Shown: positions 1 through 12,217 of the stretch, piece by piece
How the letters are laid out: every line of letters begins with the position of its first letter
How positions within the stretch are numbered: the first letter of the stretch is position 1
Source of the DNA: Adiantum capillus-veneris
Lineage: Eukaryota; Streptophyta; Polypodiopsida; Polypodiales; Pteridaceae
Length of the DNA: 64,000 nucleotides
Direction: 5' to 3'
NCBI GenBank assembly: GCA_014529385.2
Contig: CM043971.1
Location: 59,326,209 to 59,390,208, forward strand
The notes under the pieces: model-generated
What the model saw: only the letters and a program-made list of their open reading frames with translations
Told to the model about the DNA's origin: nothing
Databases searched by the model: none
Made by a program: the position numbers and the translations under genes

Positions 1-1375
1 ATTGATAGGCAAATGAATTGAGGACAGGTATTGACTATAGATGGGAGAGGAGACTTTCAAGTTCAATGGCATCTTGCAGGTGGCCTCAAAACAGTGAAGT
101 GTATGTATAATTGTGGAATGGGTGCCATGGAAAAGTCTTTATGCTTGTATTGCATGGAGCTTGCAAAGGTGATTGACCCAAAGTGGTGGTGAAAGGCTCC
201 TACTCATCACAATCAAGACTCTAATTTTCGACCAATTTTGGATATACCACTTGTTAATGTCCATATTTGTACAATGCATGGCCTCTGTCGAATTGTAGAG
301 AAGTTGATAAATCTGTACATTGGGTTTGCTTGGAAAATCAAAAAGTCATCTAAATGACAAGTCGCTCTAGAGGCTTTGAAACTAGTTTTGTCAGATATTA
401 GTCTACATGGGGGCAATGTGAAAATACAGCGGGATGAAAAAAGTTCTACCAATGAGAAAGATGTACCCTACAAACCATCCATAGGTGGGGTCAAGGCACG
501 CCGTTTTCTATCTAAACCTCAAGGTATGAAAGATGTGAAGCTAACAAAGCGAGGGAGAGTATATCACTCTACCTACATTAGCAAAGTTGAGTATATGCAC
601 TGAAAAAAACTTCATTTAGCAGTGAAATACCAAGAGCCAACAACTCGCAATGCAAAGGGTGATGTGTGGCGTTCCATTGACACGTTATTTCAAGTGTGTG
701 AGAATGATGATTGGTCACAAGATAATCTAAGCAAGTTTAAACAGAACCTTCAGCTACTTTAAAAATCCATCAAAACAACATGGACTTACACTCAAATCAC
801 TCATTACATGGTAAATTTAAAGAACCTCAGATAGTTTGAGTACTAAGTTTGTGTTTAAATTTTTAAATAATTTTTTTGTTTTGCAGCACATTATTTTTAA
901 TCATTTGCCATACTTCATCCATAAGTATGGGAATCCATGTATATGGAACACCCAGGGCCTGGAGAAGTCTTATTACATGGCTAGAAATGCCTACTTCAGA
1001 CACATACAACATGGAGGCTCTTGAAATAAGGCAAATAGTCTGAAGAAGTTATTTTAGTGGTTTTATTGCAGAATCATTCATCGCATGCAACAAAAGCAAG
1101 TATTGGCCTCTTCAGCAACCGTACAAGCAATCAAACATTTTCAGCTTCAGAAAAGAAAGCGAGCAGACGCATTCAACAATTCAAGTGCTCTTGAAAGTCA
1201 AATGAGGTGGAGGGAGACAATGCAATATGCCAATCATCGGTGGAACAAGAGAGTTAGAGTTTATATGATCGGATGTACCACAAATGCCTATAGAATTAAA
1301 TTCAATATGTACCACAACTATTTCAACCTTTTAATGATTTGCAAATATCATTTGGAACCTCGCCCTTGTAATTGA
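1..1375 (+). pseudogene. Decayed transposase-like gene with one intron
   Basis: One plus-strand coding frame can be followed through several stops (near 217, 352, 601, 760, 1022 and 1055). The piece around 887-1021 reads like the C-terminal part of a transposase-type protein, with the motif QGLEKSYYMARNAYFRHIQHGG abbreviated here as QGLEK...ARNAYF...HGG. A spliceosomal intron is visible at 811-886: GT follows an ATG codon and TTTTGCAG precedes CAC, and joining the exons keeps the frame (ITHYM then HIIFNHLPYF). An upstream stretch has paired Cys residues (near 100-160) and a long helical segment (250-345). I do not recognise the family. The gene enters from the left edge and converges on the minus-strand gene at 1323-3189. 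The functional assignment is inference; the decay is seen directly. Confidence 0.5.
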
Positions 1376-1800
1376 TCATTAAATGTTTTCCATATTCTAA
1401 GATTTCAGTAGGGTTTTCTTTCCCTAAAGATAATTCCATTGCTGTGTATGTGTAGTAATATGCTTCACGGCCCTCAGTATATCCTGGCGAGTAACCAAAA
1501 TATTCTCTCCCAAAAACCTTGTCGACGAGGATAACTTTGTCAGCATTTTGTGGCAGCATTGGATCACCTAAGAAGCGAGATAATGTCTTGAAAGAATAGG
1601 TTGCATTATTCCCCTCTTGTGGCATTCCATTGTGGAAGATTAGGATGGGTGCCTCATATAAACTAGAAAGATATTGTCCTAGAGCTGCATTCCTACCAAG
1701 GAACTGTCTTCTTCAACGACGAAGAAAATCGTCCTTTTCAGCAATCCATGACTGTAAACAAAACAAGTGTTTGTGTATGTGAGAGAGAGGGAGAGATGTG

Positions 1801-1831
<31 letters not shown>

Positions 1832-3189
1832 AGATTTTATACCATGAAACTCTCATCTTGCAAGAAAAGCTCATCCGTCCATAGGTTGACTGATGCAGTT
1901 GACTCCTGCGCCCTGGTCGCTTAAACCAATCCTCCATATCATATTTACTAGTCGATGGCTCAAGATTATTTCAAATAGTTTGAAATGTAGCTTCATCAAG
2001 AAGGCCTTCTTTATACTTTTCTGCCTTTTAAAATTAGAGTTTAAGGCAGTCCAGTGGGTTACTGGAGATCTCCATTGCCTCGTCATCACTACTATCATTT
2101 GAAACAAATCCATTCCTCTCCTCCTGATACTTGGAGATAGTGGCCAGTGCAAAGTCCTCCTTCAAACAAAAGATACTTTTTATATATATCATAAAGGAAA
2201 TTGTATGACCTATCTCCAAATTTAAACTCTGGCACTCCTGGTAGCATTAAGGTGGCTTGCCGCTCACTGAAACCTGACACATCTAGAGGTAGCTTGATAT
2301 CTGAGCTTTTCACTAAGAGAAGATTGCTTCGTTTCACCTCTTTTGCTTCTTCTTCAAGATCAATGGATTCCTCTATCTCTGTCACTTCAATATATTCCTC
2401 ATTCTTTTTCATCTTCTGGTAAATCGTGTTCCTCCATGACCTCCTTAGGATCTTTCATAAGATTTGTAAATAATCCATTTAAGAATTTTAGAAATCCAAA
2501 GGATTCTTGAATCAACTTGCACTCCCGTTCATGTAAGCTGCACCAATGGGGCTTGTACATAAGAGGTAGTTGATTATACTTCTTGTAAGACTGTCTTTTA
2601 GGATCACATTCTTTTAAATGGACTACCACCATTTCACCCAACATTAACCCTACCCTCTTGAGTCTGAAGCTCAACCTTCTCGTTCCAGCTTCAAGTGCTC
2701 ACTCTGTTCAGCTATAAACACATCAAGATTAAATGGAGCATTAAAAATGCAGGAGACCAAGTCAAACTTATCACCAGTCCCAGACGTAACTGCAAAATAT
2801 AAAATCCTTTCATTAATCATTGTAGGGTCTTCATAAATAACCACCTCTTTTTTCTTTTGGATTGTTGCAACACATTGGGCACTCTGCAAAGTAGGTGCTA
2901 GAAAATCCACTTCTCTCTTAAGTGAGTTCGGTAAAGTAAATTTTGGAGTAGAAGGGGACTCCATTTTGACAGATGGATCAGTATCAGGCTCCTCCAAACC
3001 TAGTGCAGGCTCCTCCAAACTCAGGGAAGGCTCTGCACCAGATATATCAATGGGTTCTGTGAAGTCTACATTCCTCTTCATTGATGTTTTTAACAATCGT
3101 GGCAGTCTTCTCGGAACGTTTGCTTGGCCAAAGATGCGCTCAGGATCTATTTTCTGCCTCTTCTTCCTATGTGATCTTAATCCTGCCAT
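1323..3189 (-). pseudogene. Unrecognised multi-exon minus-strand gene, frameshifted
   Basis: The ATG at 3189 opens a protein beginning MAGLRSHRKKRQK, whose basic run looks like a nuclear localisation signal, followed by Ser/Glu/Pro-rich sequence to 2671. The same gene continues in other frames at 2674-2399 and 2412-2095, so it carries at least two frameshifts. It then runs through about 1860-2090 and, after an intron, to 1323. The intron (1842 down to 1752) has GT at the donor and TTTACAG at the acceptor, and contains a 29-base C-tract on this strand. The last exon (1625-1323) is open, about 100 residues, rich in Tyr and Gly. No family was recognised. It converges tail to tail with the transposase-like gene on the left, suggesting both belong to one mobile locus; that link is inference. 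Confidence 0.45.
1801..1829. repeat. Homopolymeric G tract
   Basis: An uninterrupted run of 29 G on the plus strand. It lies inside the predicted intron of the minus-strand gene, where it reads as a C-tract. Such a run is prone to length error in sequencing. Confidence 0.95.
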
Positions 3190-3388
3190 TTATTTCATAC
3201 TCACAAATAGAAGTTTCATCAAACATAAATAAAAAGAAGAGCACCATACGATCATATAGGTTTTGAACAAACTATAGCTAGGTGTCTCACATTTATTCCC
3301 AACTAATCATATAGACAATAACATAATATGATTAGCATGGATAGAATGCAAAACTGCTTTATAGTTGTGAAGAGAAAAAACCATACAA

Positions 3389-3599
3389 GTGGATCACAGC
3401 GCGCAGAGTACATAAACAGAAATCCACAGAGCTATTGGCGCGCCATGATCCACTTAATGGGCTTTCATACAATGGAATAGCTACCAAAACATCAAAGAAT
3501 ATTATTCTCCAAAAAAAACATTTGTACAATTTCAAAAGAGGATCACAGCGCGTGGAGTATGTAAACGAACATCCACAACACTACTGGCGCGCCATGATC
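3389..3599. repeat. Two ~60-bp hairpin cassettes (C1, C2)
   Basis: C1 (3389-3453) begins GTGGATCACAGCGCGC and ends GCGCGCCATGATCCAC, which are near-perfect reverse complements, so the unit can fold into a hairpin with about 16-bp arms. C2 (3541-3599) is a diverged direct copy with arms GATCACAGCGCG and CGCGCCATGATC. They lie about 200-400 bp upstream of the ATG of the minus-strand gene at 3189. They are related to four further cassettes at 9147-9914 that lie upstream of another gene start. Function unknown. Confidence 0.75.
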
Positions 3600-3812
3600 T
3601 AATATTGGTTGGTGAAATGTTAAATGGTCTTTTACATTTTTAAGCACAATTCCTAGACACAACTAAACTATGGACCAAATGAAAGTGAAGAGGTTGACTT
3701 TACCTTTGCCAAGACTCGACATTGCTTTTGGAGTAGAGATTCAAGATTGGGAATGTTGTTTTGGGTCTTCAAGCTTTTGATTCCTGCACCTTGAAGGAGG
3801 CAGAGGCCTTCT

Positions 3813-3818
<6 letters not shown>

Positions 3819-3886
<68 letters not shown>

Positions 3887-3974
3887 GCCTCTCTCTCTCT
3901 CTCTCGAGGTCTATAATTAGCTTCACCAATATGATTTATATTCTCCCCTTGATCTATCCTATCATCACACGAGT

Positions 3975-4036
<62 letters not shown>
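3819..4036. repeat. Two long (CT)n microsatellites
   Basis: (CT)n runs at about 3819-3884 (with an imperfect continuation to 3905) and 3977-4036, separated by about 70 bp of unique sequence. Open frames of alternating Arg-Glu or Leu-Ser across them are simple-repeat artefacts. The 4040-4350 stretch downstream holds shorter GA-rich patches and no gene I can support. Confidence 0.95.
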
Positions 4037-4039
<3 letters not shown>

Positions 4040-4355
4040 CTTTTCATGCAATAATAGACATTATCGTTAGCATTTTTAATGAAGCAAGCCGAATATTATT
4101 GTACACGTGTTACAAGGACATGCATTAAATGGTTGGTACGACCACAATAAGTAATTTTTAACAATCGAAAAATACGTATACTATTTATGGTAACAAATGC
4201 ACACTTGGATTCATGATGAGAGAGAGAATGAAATAGAGAGAGAGAGACCTACCACCGAGAGAAACTCTGCAACTAAGACGCAAAGCTCCTTCAAGTGTTT
4301 TCTTCCAATTTAATTCCACCAAGAGAGGTATTTCCAAAGTGTTTGTTGAAGTAGA

Positions 4356-4396
4356 AGAGAGAGAGAGAGAGAGATAGATAGATAGATAGATAGATA
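4356..4396. repeat. (GA)n-(GATA)n compound microsatellite at LINE 3' end
   Basis: GAGAGA repeats pass into about seven GATA units directly at the 3' terminus of LINE copy A. Read on the LINE's strand this is (TATC)n followed by (CT)n, so it occupies the place of the usual A-tail. LINE copy B ends in (CT)n at the equivalent point. Confidence 0.85.
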
Positions 4397-4450
4397 GTTC
4401 TATTATCGTCCTGGGAGGTCAAATATGACCTATGGGACCAAATGAACATG

Positions 4451-7400
4451 TCACGTGGTGTGAGTGGCGTTCATAAGTGACTCTCGATGCTCAAAAATGG
4501 CTGAAATGAGCGTCGCAATAGAGAGTCCACATCGTGGTTGGGAGAGGAAGGTATGTAGGGAGAGATCATGGTTGAATATATGGGGAAAAGAGGACCTAAT
4601 GTGGTCAAAAGATGAGCACTCAAGTAGTGTGTGGTACTCACTCTCTCACACTTGACGAGGGCATAAGGTGCAAAGTCAATGACACTCCTCGCTACTGCCC
4701 CAACGTCCTGTCTCACAGCGTAGAGAATGGGAGCTAAGCCGAATGGAGGCAATGGTGCGGATCGCACTCAACGGGATGGGCTCAAGGATGTAGGAATGGG
4801 TTCGGTTACCTCGTTCCGAGAAGAAGAGAGATTTGTAGTTTGGGGCAACGTGTGTGGTGTAATGGCTAAAGCGAGAACCTCCGGATTTCTCCCAAGCCGT
4901 GATACATTGGCGTTGTAAGAAGGCCTCATTAACTTGGGAGTCGATCGACGCATCCTTGACCAAGTGACATGCATCCCATCTTCCAAACCATTTCTTGACA
5001 TCAAGCATCCACCCCAAACTTAGTATTTTGCTCTTGCATGTCTTTTGAACCATTTGACTTGCTTCATATGCGATTCTAGGAAGTCGATGCAAAGGGCTAC
5101 GTTGTGTCTTACGCATGTACTCCACAATCCTTTGCATGCCCAAGACCTCAATGGGAAGCAATCCGGACTCAAGAAGTAAGAGCATGTAGGGTGTTTGTGT
5201 CTTGACTTGGAGAAAGCTGGTGAGAAAACGCTTTTGGACATTCTCAAACTCTTTCCAAGTAGACTTCCCGATGCTTCCACCCCACACCTCCACTCCATAA
5301 AGAAGCACCGGTGTCACCAATGTGTCAAAGAGGTACTTTTTGAGAGCCCAACACTTGATCTCTCCTGCATTGCACATGTTCTCAAATGCATAATAGGCCC
5401 TCTTTCCGGCTTCCAAGCGACGCATTGCACAATCCTTCCATTTATGATTGGATGGAACCTCAAGGCCAAGGTACTTGAAGTGATCTACCACTTCAAGTTT
5501 CTCATTGTTATATAAAATGCATGGATTTTCATCATTGAGGGTCTTTACAAGCATAACCTTGGTTTTGGATCCATTCACGATCAGCCCACTATGTAGGCAA
5601 AAGCGTTCCAAGACACTCATAAGCTTTTGTGCATCTTCTAAGGTATGTGCCAAGAGCACTACATCATCGGCATAAAGCAAAAGCATGATCACCGCATTTC
5701 CAATCTTAACCTCTTCTATGCCTTCTTGCTGCATAAAGTCAAGAACCATGCATTCCAATTCATCAATGAGTAGCCCAAAGAGGGTTGGGGAAAGTGGGCA
5801 TCCTTGTTTGACACCAATAGTGCTTGCAAAAAATTCTGAAATTCCATCTCCCATACGTAATCGACATATCACTTTTTGGTAGATGCGAAAGACTGCATGC
5901 ATAAATTCTCTCGGCACTTGAAGGCTTTACATACGTCTCCAAAGATTTCCTCGCGGTACCATGTCAAAAGCTTTCTTGAAATCCACAAAGCAACAATACA
6001 ACTTTTTTCCTTTCAATCGAGACGCTTCCATAAGAACTCGAAGAGTGACAAGGTGATCAATAGTGCTATGATGCTTTCGAAAACCTGCTTGGCCAAGTGC
6101 ACGTTTGCCATTCTTTTCAGCCCATTCACTTATCTTCATCTCCATGATACATCCAAATAACTTTGCCATTAAAGAACCAACCATTATAGTGCGATAGTTG
6201 TTCACATTGTTTACATCTCCTCCTTTGTGCAAAGGTTTGATCCAATTTGCACTCCAATCATGAGGCATGCCATACTGAAGTGCAAGGTTAAACATATCGC
6301 ATATCCAATATCGTGTTTTCTTGCTTGTCCATTTAATCATTTCAGCCTTGACACCTTGAAGGTCACCTGCCTTACGAGTAGCAAGTTTCTCAAGCGCGCG
6401 GCATACATCTTCAATGGTAAAGAAGGGAGACATAAACGGAAGGGAGCTACAACACTCCATCTTATCAACATTGGGTTGCTCATAGAGATTCTTACAATGC
6501 ATATACATATCCTCAAGAGTCAAGTCACCAAAGCTCTCAACGCGCTTGCCTTTTAGATTTTGCCAAAACTTGCCACATGCATGTGCTTTCTCTTGTGCTA
6601 AAAGAAGTTGTTTTTCGACTTCCCACCTTCTCCTCTTCTTTTGAACAAGTGCTTTGTATGTGTGTGAACATTCCAAGTAAACTTCCTTGTCTTTGATTGC
6701 ATCCAATCTTAGCAAGTGTTTTCGGACTTGACTACATTCCATGTCAAACCATTTCTTCTTGGTGCTACCCTTCTTAGACCTTTTGCAAGACATGTGTTTC
6801 ACCGAAAAGCATTCCTTCGTACAAGAGAAAATTACTTCTTTGAAAACTTTCCACTTGCATTCTAATGTTGGGCTCTCTTGATGCTCTATCATGCTTAACA
6901 TTTGGTCCACCATATCAGCATATATAAGTGCTCGTTTGAAGTCTAGACGTAGGTACAAATGATTCACATCATGATTGGAAGCTACATGCTCGGGCCGTTT
7001 ACCACACTTGAGGTCAATACATAACATCCTATGATCCGATTCCGGATTCCATTCACCAAGTGTAAAGCTTTGTATGCATTCTAGAGTGGCTTCCGAGAAC
7101 AACATATAGTCAATCACGCTAGCACTGTTGTGCTTTCTACATGTAAAGTCATTGGTGCCTTGCCATAGAGATACACCATTTGCAATGAGCATTCCGGTAC
7201 TATTGCACATATGTATAAGTGACTTTCCATAGTGATCCACTTCTTTTGCATCATTAGAACTTCGATTATACATGTATGAGTCATCCATTCTTCTTGAGAC
7301 ATGCGGCATGTCTACTTGTTGTGTGTCGTGTTGTAGCATATTTGTGCGAGCATTCATGTCTCCAAAAACAATGACTTCACCTTGATCCTTGTAATGAGCA

Positions 7401-7831
7401 ATGTCTTCCTCTAGTTCAACAAAGGGCTGATCTCTATCCATATTCAAGCAAGCATAAAAGTTGGAGTCATAGTGAGGAATGTAGCAACCGGCCACAAACA
7501 TGACTTGACCATTAGGTGGGCTGATTTTCATCCATAAGTAGCGTTTATACTTATCTTCTTTGACAATGGAAACATCTTTCAAACCCTTTTTGGTCATACA
7601 TGCTACGCCTCCTTGGCCTCTTCGTTGCTTTGCATTTTTGGCCCACATCAAAGAATGCACATCGTATTTGTCAAATCCAAGAATTCGTTGCGCATCATGC
7701 TCCCATGTTTCAACAAGAAGTATCACATCGGAGTCATTGGTAAGCTCATCAATGCCAATTCCCGCATTCCATGGATACCCGTTACAATTCCAAAAGCTTA
7801 TTCGCAAGCGTGAGTTGGTCTCATAGATCAT
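4451..7831 (-). pseudogene. LINE ORF2: AP endonuclease-reverse transcriptase with three in-frame stops
   Basis: One frame of about 1,127 codons from ATG 7831 to TGA 4451, interrupted only by in-frame stops: TAA at 5927-5929, TGA at 4676-4678 and TGA at 4646-4648. No frameshift is needed. N-terminal apurinic-type endonuclease: WNCNG, LLVETWE, GQGGVACM, GDMNAR, DYMLF and SDHRM are all present. Reverse transcriptase: NYRTIMVGS, GQAGFRKHHST, FVDFKKAFD, KQGCPLSP and the catalytic YADDVV. The C-terminus carries a CxxC...H...C knuckle (LCTLC then EYHTLLEC). Copy B has a sense codon where the 4676 stop sits, so at least that stop is a mutation. The protein nicks target DNA and copies the element RNA in place. 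This copy cannot make a full-length product. Confidence 0.9.
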
Positions 7832-7837
7832 GTGTCC

Positions 7838-8770
7838 CTATTTGTTGGGTGGACTTGCATCCTCCTCAAGTGGCTTCTCTTCATGAGATGATACCTTAAC
7901 CTTCTTGCTTCTTTCCTCATATGCTTTGCGACGTACATTTTGTTGCATAAGAGTGCGATCCTCATATACATTACAACCCGTTCCTTTGAGGTAGATCCAA
8001 CCATTGTCAAGGATGATCTTTCTCTTTACCTCATTAGCCATGGTACATACAATAGGTCTTTCTCCCGAGCGAGGGACTCCTTGTTTTCCAACTCGATGTG
8101 CACCATAAGCCATGATTCCTGACATGCCAAAGTGTGTAGCAAAAAACTCTTCAATAGCAACTGCAAGAGATTGGGGTGTTTCCATGCTTTCCTCCTTGAT
8201 TCCACGAATGACGATGTTCTTTGAGCGTTTTTGTCGTTCGTGCAATTCTTGAGTGTCCACATTCTCTACATTCTTTGCTTGGACAACGGCTTGCGTGATA
8301 GGAGATGTAGAAACCACATTATCCTTACATATATCAGCCCATGATTTGGATGCATTTCTCATCTCACATACATCATGTCGTATTGTATCTATTGTTTCCT
8401 CTTTCAATACATGATCACTCTCAACTTTGCTCAAGCGCTCTTTCAATACATTCATGTCAACAAGAGAGCGTTTACATTCTTGAACTTCAGTCTCAAGATG
8501 CATCAAGCGTGTTGTTTGCATTTCAAGAACCTTCTTGAGGTGCTCATTCTCCACAACGAGAACTCTTAAAGTACCATTCTCCATTGCAAGTGCGCGCAAC
8601 TCTTCACCTTGTTTGTTGACAGTTTCTTGTAACGAGATCAAGTAAGCCATGATCATTGCTTCTGTTGTTGTAGATGATGTGGTTAGATTAGCATCCAAAT
8701 TCCTTGGAGATTTTGCATCATTCTCCATGGCGAGTGTGGCTTTTCCACCCTTGCGAGTTTTGTCTGACAT
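7838..8770 (-). CDS. LINE ORF1: RNA-binding coiled-coil protein
   Basis: An open frame of 310 residues starting at ATG 8770 (MSDKTRKGG). The frame opens a little earlier only with a TTG, so the ATG is preferred. Residues about 50-130 form a leucine-rich heptad region with repeated LKKVL, LSKVES and LKEETI patterns typical of the trimerising coiled coil of L1 ORF1p. The C-terminal half has an RRM-like segment (KNIVIRGI, then AHRVGK, then RPIVCTMANEVKRKIIL) resembling the Transposase_22/L1 ORF1 fold, and ends in a basic tail. In L1 elements this protein coats the transcript and acts as a nucleic-acid chaperone. Its TAG lies only six bases before the ATG of ORF2, so ORF2 could be translated by reinitiation; that is inference. 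No lesion is visible in the frame. Confidence 0.85.
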   Translation of the reverse strand: MSDKTRKGGKATLAMENDAKSPRNLDANLTTSSTTTEAMIMAYLISLQETVNKQGEELRALAMENGTLRVLVVENEHLKKVLEMQTTRLMHLETEVQECKRSLVDMNVLKERLSKVESDHVLKEETIDTIRHDVCEMRNASKSWADICKDNVVSTSPITQAVVQAKNVENVDTQELHERQKRSKNIVIRGIKEESMETPQSLAVAIEEFFATHFGMSGIMAYGAHRVGKQGVPRSGERPIVCTMANEVKRKIILDNGWIYLKGTGCNVYEDRTLMQQNVRRKAYEERSKKVKVSSHEEKPLEEDASPPNK

Positions 8771-8993
8771 TGCCTTCAAGTCGGCAACAAAAACGCAAAG
8801 TTTTGACAGTTTTTTCAGTTCTGAGATTTTGTTACAGCAAAGCCTTCCATTATACAGAAAAATTATGTCTTTACATCAATGCGTAGAGGGCTTCGTGCTC
8901 TTCGATTGAAGCTATAGATCACCTAAATCGGAGTTCGGATGAGCAAGTTATGGTCAAAAGAGTGAACTGCTGTCTACTAGGTCAAAAAACGGC

Positions 8994-9960
<967 letters not shown>

Positions 9961-9975
9961 TTCTCTTAGAGTGGA

Positions 9976-12080
9976 ATGGCAAGAACAAAGGCAACAACAA
10001 GGAAGGCAGGGAAAGGACTAGGGCTTGCAACAAAGAAAGCATGTGGAAGGTTTGCTAGTAAGAAGAAAACTTCAGGTAAACCAATGAAGATATTGAAGGG
10101 ACCAAGAATGAAGAATATTCAGAGAAACATCAAGGCAAATTTGTGAGGAAGCATGTGCTGGTACAATGAGATGGAAGGATGTTGCCCTGCTCTGTCTTCA
10201 AGAAGTAGCATAAGATTTTTTACTAGAGTATTTTAATGATATGACCATTGTTGCTTCTTATGCTCACCGGGTGACAATAATGGACAAGGACAGTGAGATT
10301 CTCAAGAGAGTACGTTGGAGATACGATAATCTCCTTATCCCTAATGAGTTTATTGACCCCAAAATGAAGGATATATTGCTAATACCACCAGGCTGACGGG
10401 ATCATGGGGTTAAGATTCATGAGGTTACTCATGGTGTGAACACCAGAGCCAGAGCTGAGCAAGAAGAAAGACGTCACCTCGAAGCAGAGAAATTAAAGAG
10501 GATAGAAACTGCTGCTGCTGATGAAGAGGCCCAGAGGACAAATTATGGGCAAGTTATCACAGACTTAAATAAAAGAAACAATTATATTTTATATTCCATG
10601 AAAGAAGGATTGTTAGCAACCATTCCCCTTGCTGATGGTACTAGGCAATTAGCTATGAATTTTGTTGATATTGGGATTTTGAAAGATCCCAATGCACAAA
10701 TTACAAACTCTATTGTTTATTTATGCCTAAAGTAAGTGCTCTTCTCTACCTTTAAGATCCTCTTTTTGGTACTTGGTCTCTAATTAAATCCTTGTTTTTC
10801 ATTGTAGCTTAATAAAGATCCAGCTCCCTCAACAAACCGATACTAAAATATATGTTTTAGATCCACAGTTGTCTGTGCCACTCCAAATAAAAAACACCCC
10901 TCATGGCACATCGAGGAGATGGTTTGTCCACTGTCCAATGCTTCAAGTCACAACTTTGGTGTTGCCATACGAATCAAATAATCATTGGAGCCTTGTATGC
11001 ATTGAACTGGACAAACAAGTGGTATGAACTATCAACTCCATACAAGGAATACATTCAGAGATAAAATTGTGAGTGTTGATAAAACCTTGACTGTTTATTT
11101 GGGCTATGGTTGATGAACTCAATATTGTTAATAACAAACAACCTTCACTGTTCATGATGTGTAAAAATATTACTTCATGTCTATGGAAGGCTTTGTGGAA
11201 ATCATGAACTCTACAAGTCAACCTTTAAAGCTTTCAAAGTGCCTAATCAGACAGATCCATATTTCTGTGGTTGGAGATGTCTTCTCCATGCAGAGTACAT
11301 ACTACAAAGTTTTTTTTCTTTGAATCCATTTATGTCAAGGGTATTTCCTTGATATTTTTTGGACCAACTTGGTGCTATTATTAATTAAAGTATTGACCAC
11401 AAGTTAACCTAGCTTTGCAAAATGCTGTGGAAAATTATACCTTGGAATATTTACAAAGGTACCGCGCTTCAATGATTCAACATCTACTATCTCTTTCAAG
11501 ACCAAGAGTTTTAGATGCAAAAGAAAATTTTGTTGACGACCATATAATAACTATAACAATGACCAGTGATGAGGAAGTCATGCCTGTTTCCACCACTGGA
11601 AATCCAATCCCTAAAACTAACCCCATATTAGAGGAACAAACACCGTTATGCTTTGCAGTTGGAGCGGCTGAATCCAAAGTTGGGGTTGATCAATGTGAAG
11701 TAGACCAAGCCCTTGAAAATGCAAACGTAAAATGCTCCTCAGAGCCAAGGAATGCAACAAAGGTTCTAGGCCAAGTACAGGAGGATAAGGAAGTGCCTAT
11801 TATTGTGGCATAGGATGCAACACATGATCAATATGAGGGAGTCCAAGCTCCTATAATTGCTGATGTGAAGAGCTCTTCAGAGCCGAGAGAAGATACAGAG
11901 TGTCTTGACTATGTACAGGAGGAGGCCAACATTGCAAATCAAAGCCAGGAATAGACAACAGAACAGGTTAACCATTTGACCATGGAAACACAAGAGTCCT
12001 CTACTGCACAACCACAAGAGGTGGATACCCTTGGCAATCAAAGGGAACATCGACACTCAACAACAGAATGTCAACATTAG
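9976..12080 (+). pseudogene. Histone H3-like domain + coiled coil + Ulp1/C48 protease gene, decayed
   Basis: The ATG at 9976 opens a 56-residue basic peptide, MARTKATTRKAGKG..., echoing the histone H3 tail (ARTK, then T-RK). After a frameshift near 10110-10140 the frame at 10112-10330 aligns with the H3 fold: about 51 codons without a gap over helices alpha2-alpha3, including ALLCLQEVA and RVTIMDKD (H3 has RVTIMPKD). A TAA at 10211 falls where H3 has Glu. A coiled coil (10436-10560) follows. A likely intron starts at the GTAAGT at 10734 and ends at the TAG just before 10807. A C48 protease domain comes next: NNHWSL (His codon 10983), Asn at 11034 where Ulp1 has catalytic Asp, and QTDPYFCGW with Gln and Cys (11266) six residues apart. 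Acidic repeats follow to about 12060. Ulp1 proteases cleave SUMO-like proteins and are often carried by plant DNA transposons. This copy is broken. Confidence 0.7.
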
Positions 12081-12217
12081 AAATGACCAGTATGGACTCT
12101 TGCTTCAAGTAGATATGGTTGTTCCGGTAATATCCATTGTACTTAAATAATATACTCTTTTTTGTTTCTAACTACTTATATGTATGCACACAATGATAGC
12201 AAAGACTAATTATCTTA

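Larger units (their letters stand above)
4397..8997 (-). mobile_element. L1-like non-LTR retrotransposon, copy A (near full length)
   Basis: Minus-strand element with a roughly 220-bp 5' leader (8997-8771), ORF1 (8770-7838), ORF2 (7831-4451) and a short 3' UTR. Copy B at 17.5-21.7 kb shares the same order and the same 3' UTR, which ends with GGTCATATTTGACC followed by CCAGGACGATAAT. That comparison fixes the 3' end at about 4397. Instead of poly(A), the element ends in (TATC)n then (CT)n on its own strand. Only ORF2 stop codons separate it from a coding-competent copy. The 5' end is set by the (GA)n tract at 8998 and is approximate. No target-site duplication could be resolved because both ends abut microsatellites. 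Confidence 0.85.

Noticed and set aside
3741-4128. Open frames of Arg-Glu or Leu-Ser repeats
   Set aside because: Pure products of (CT)n microsatellites, open in several frames on both strands. The same applies to frames at 8982-9969, 24463-24783, 27362-27748 and 63754-63981.
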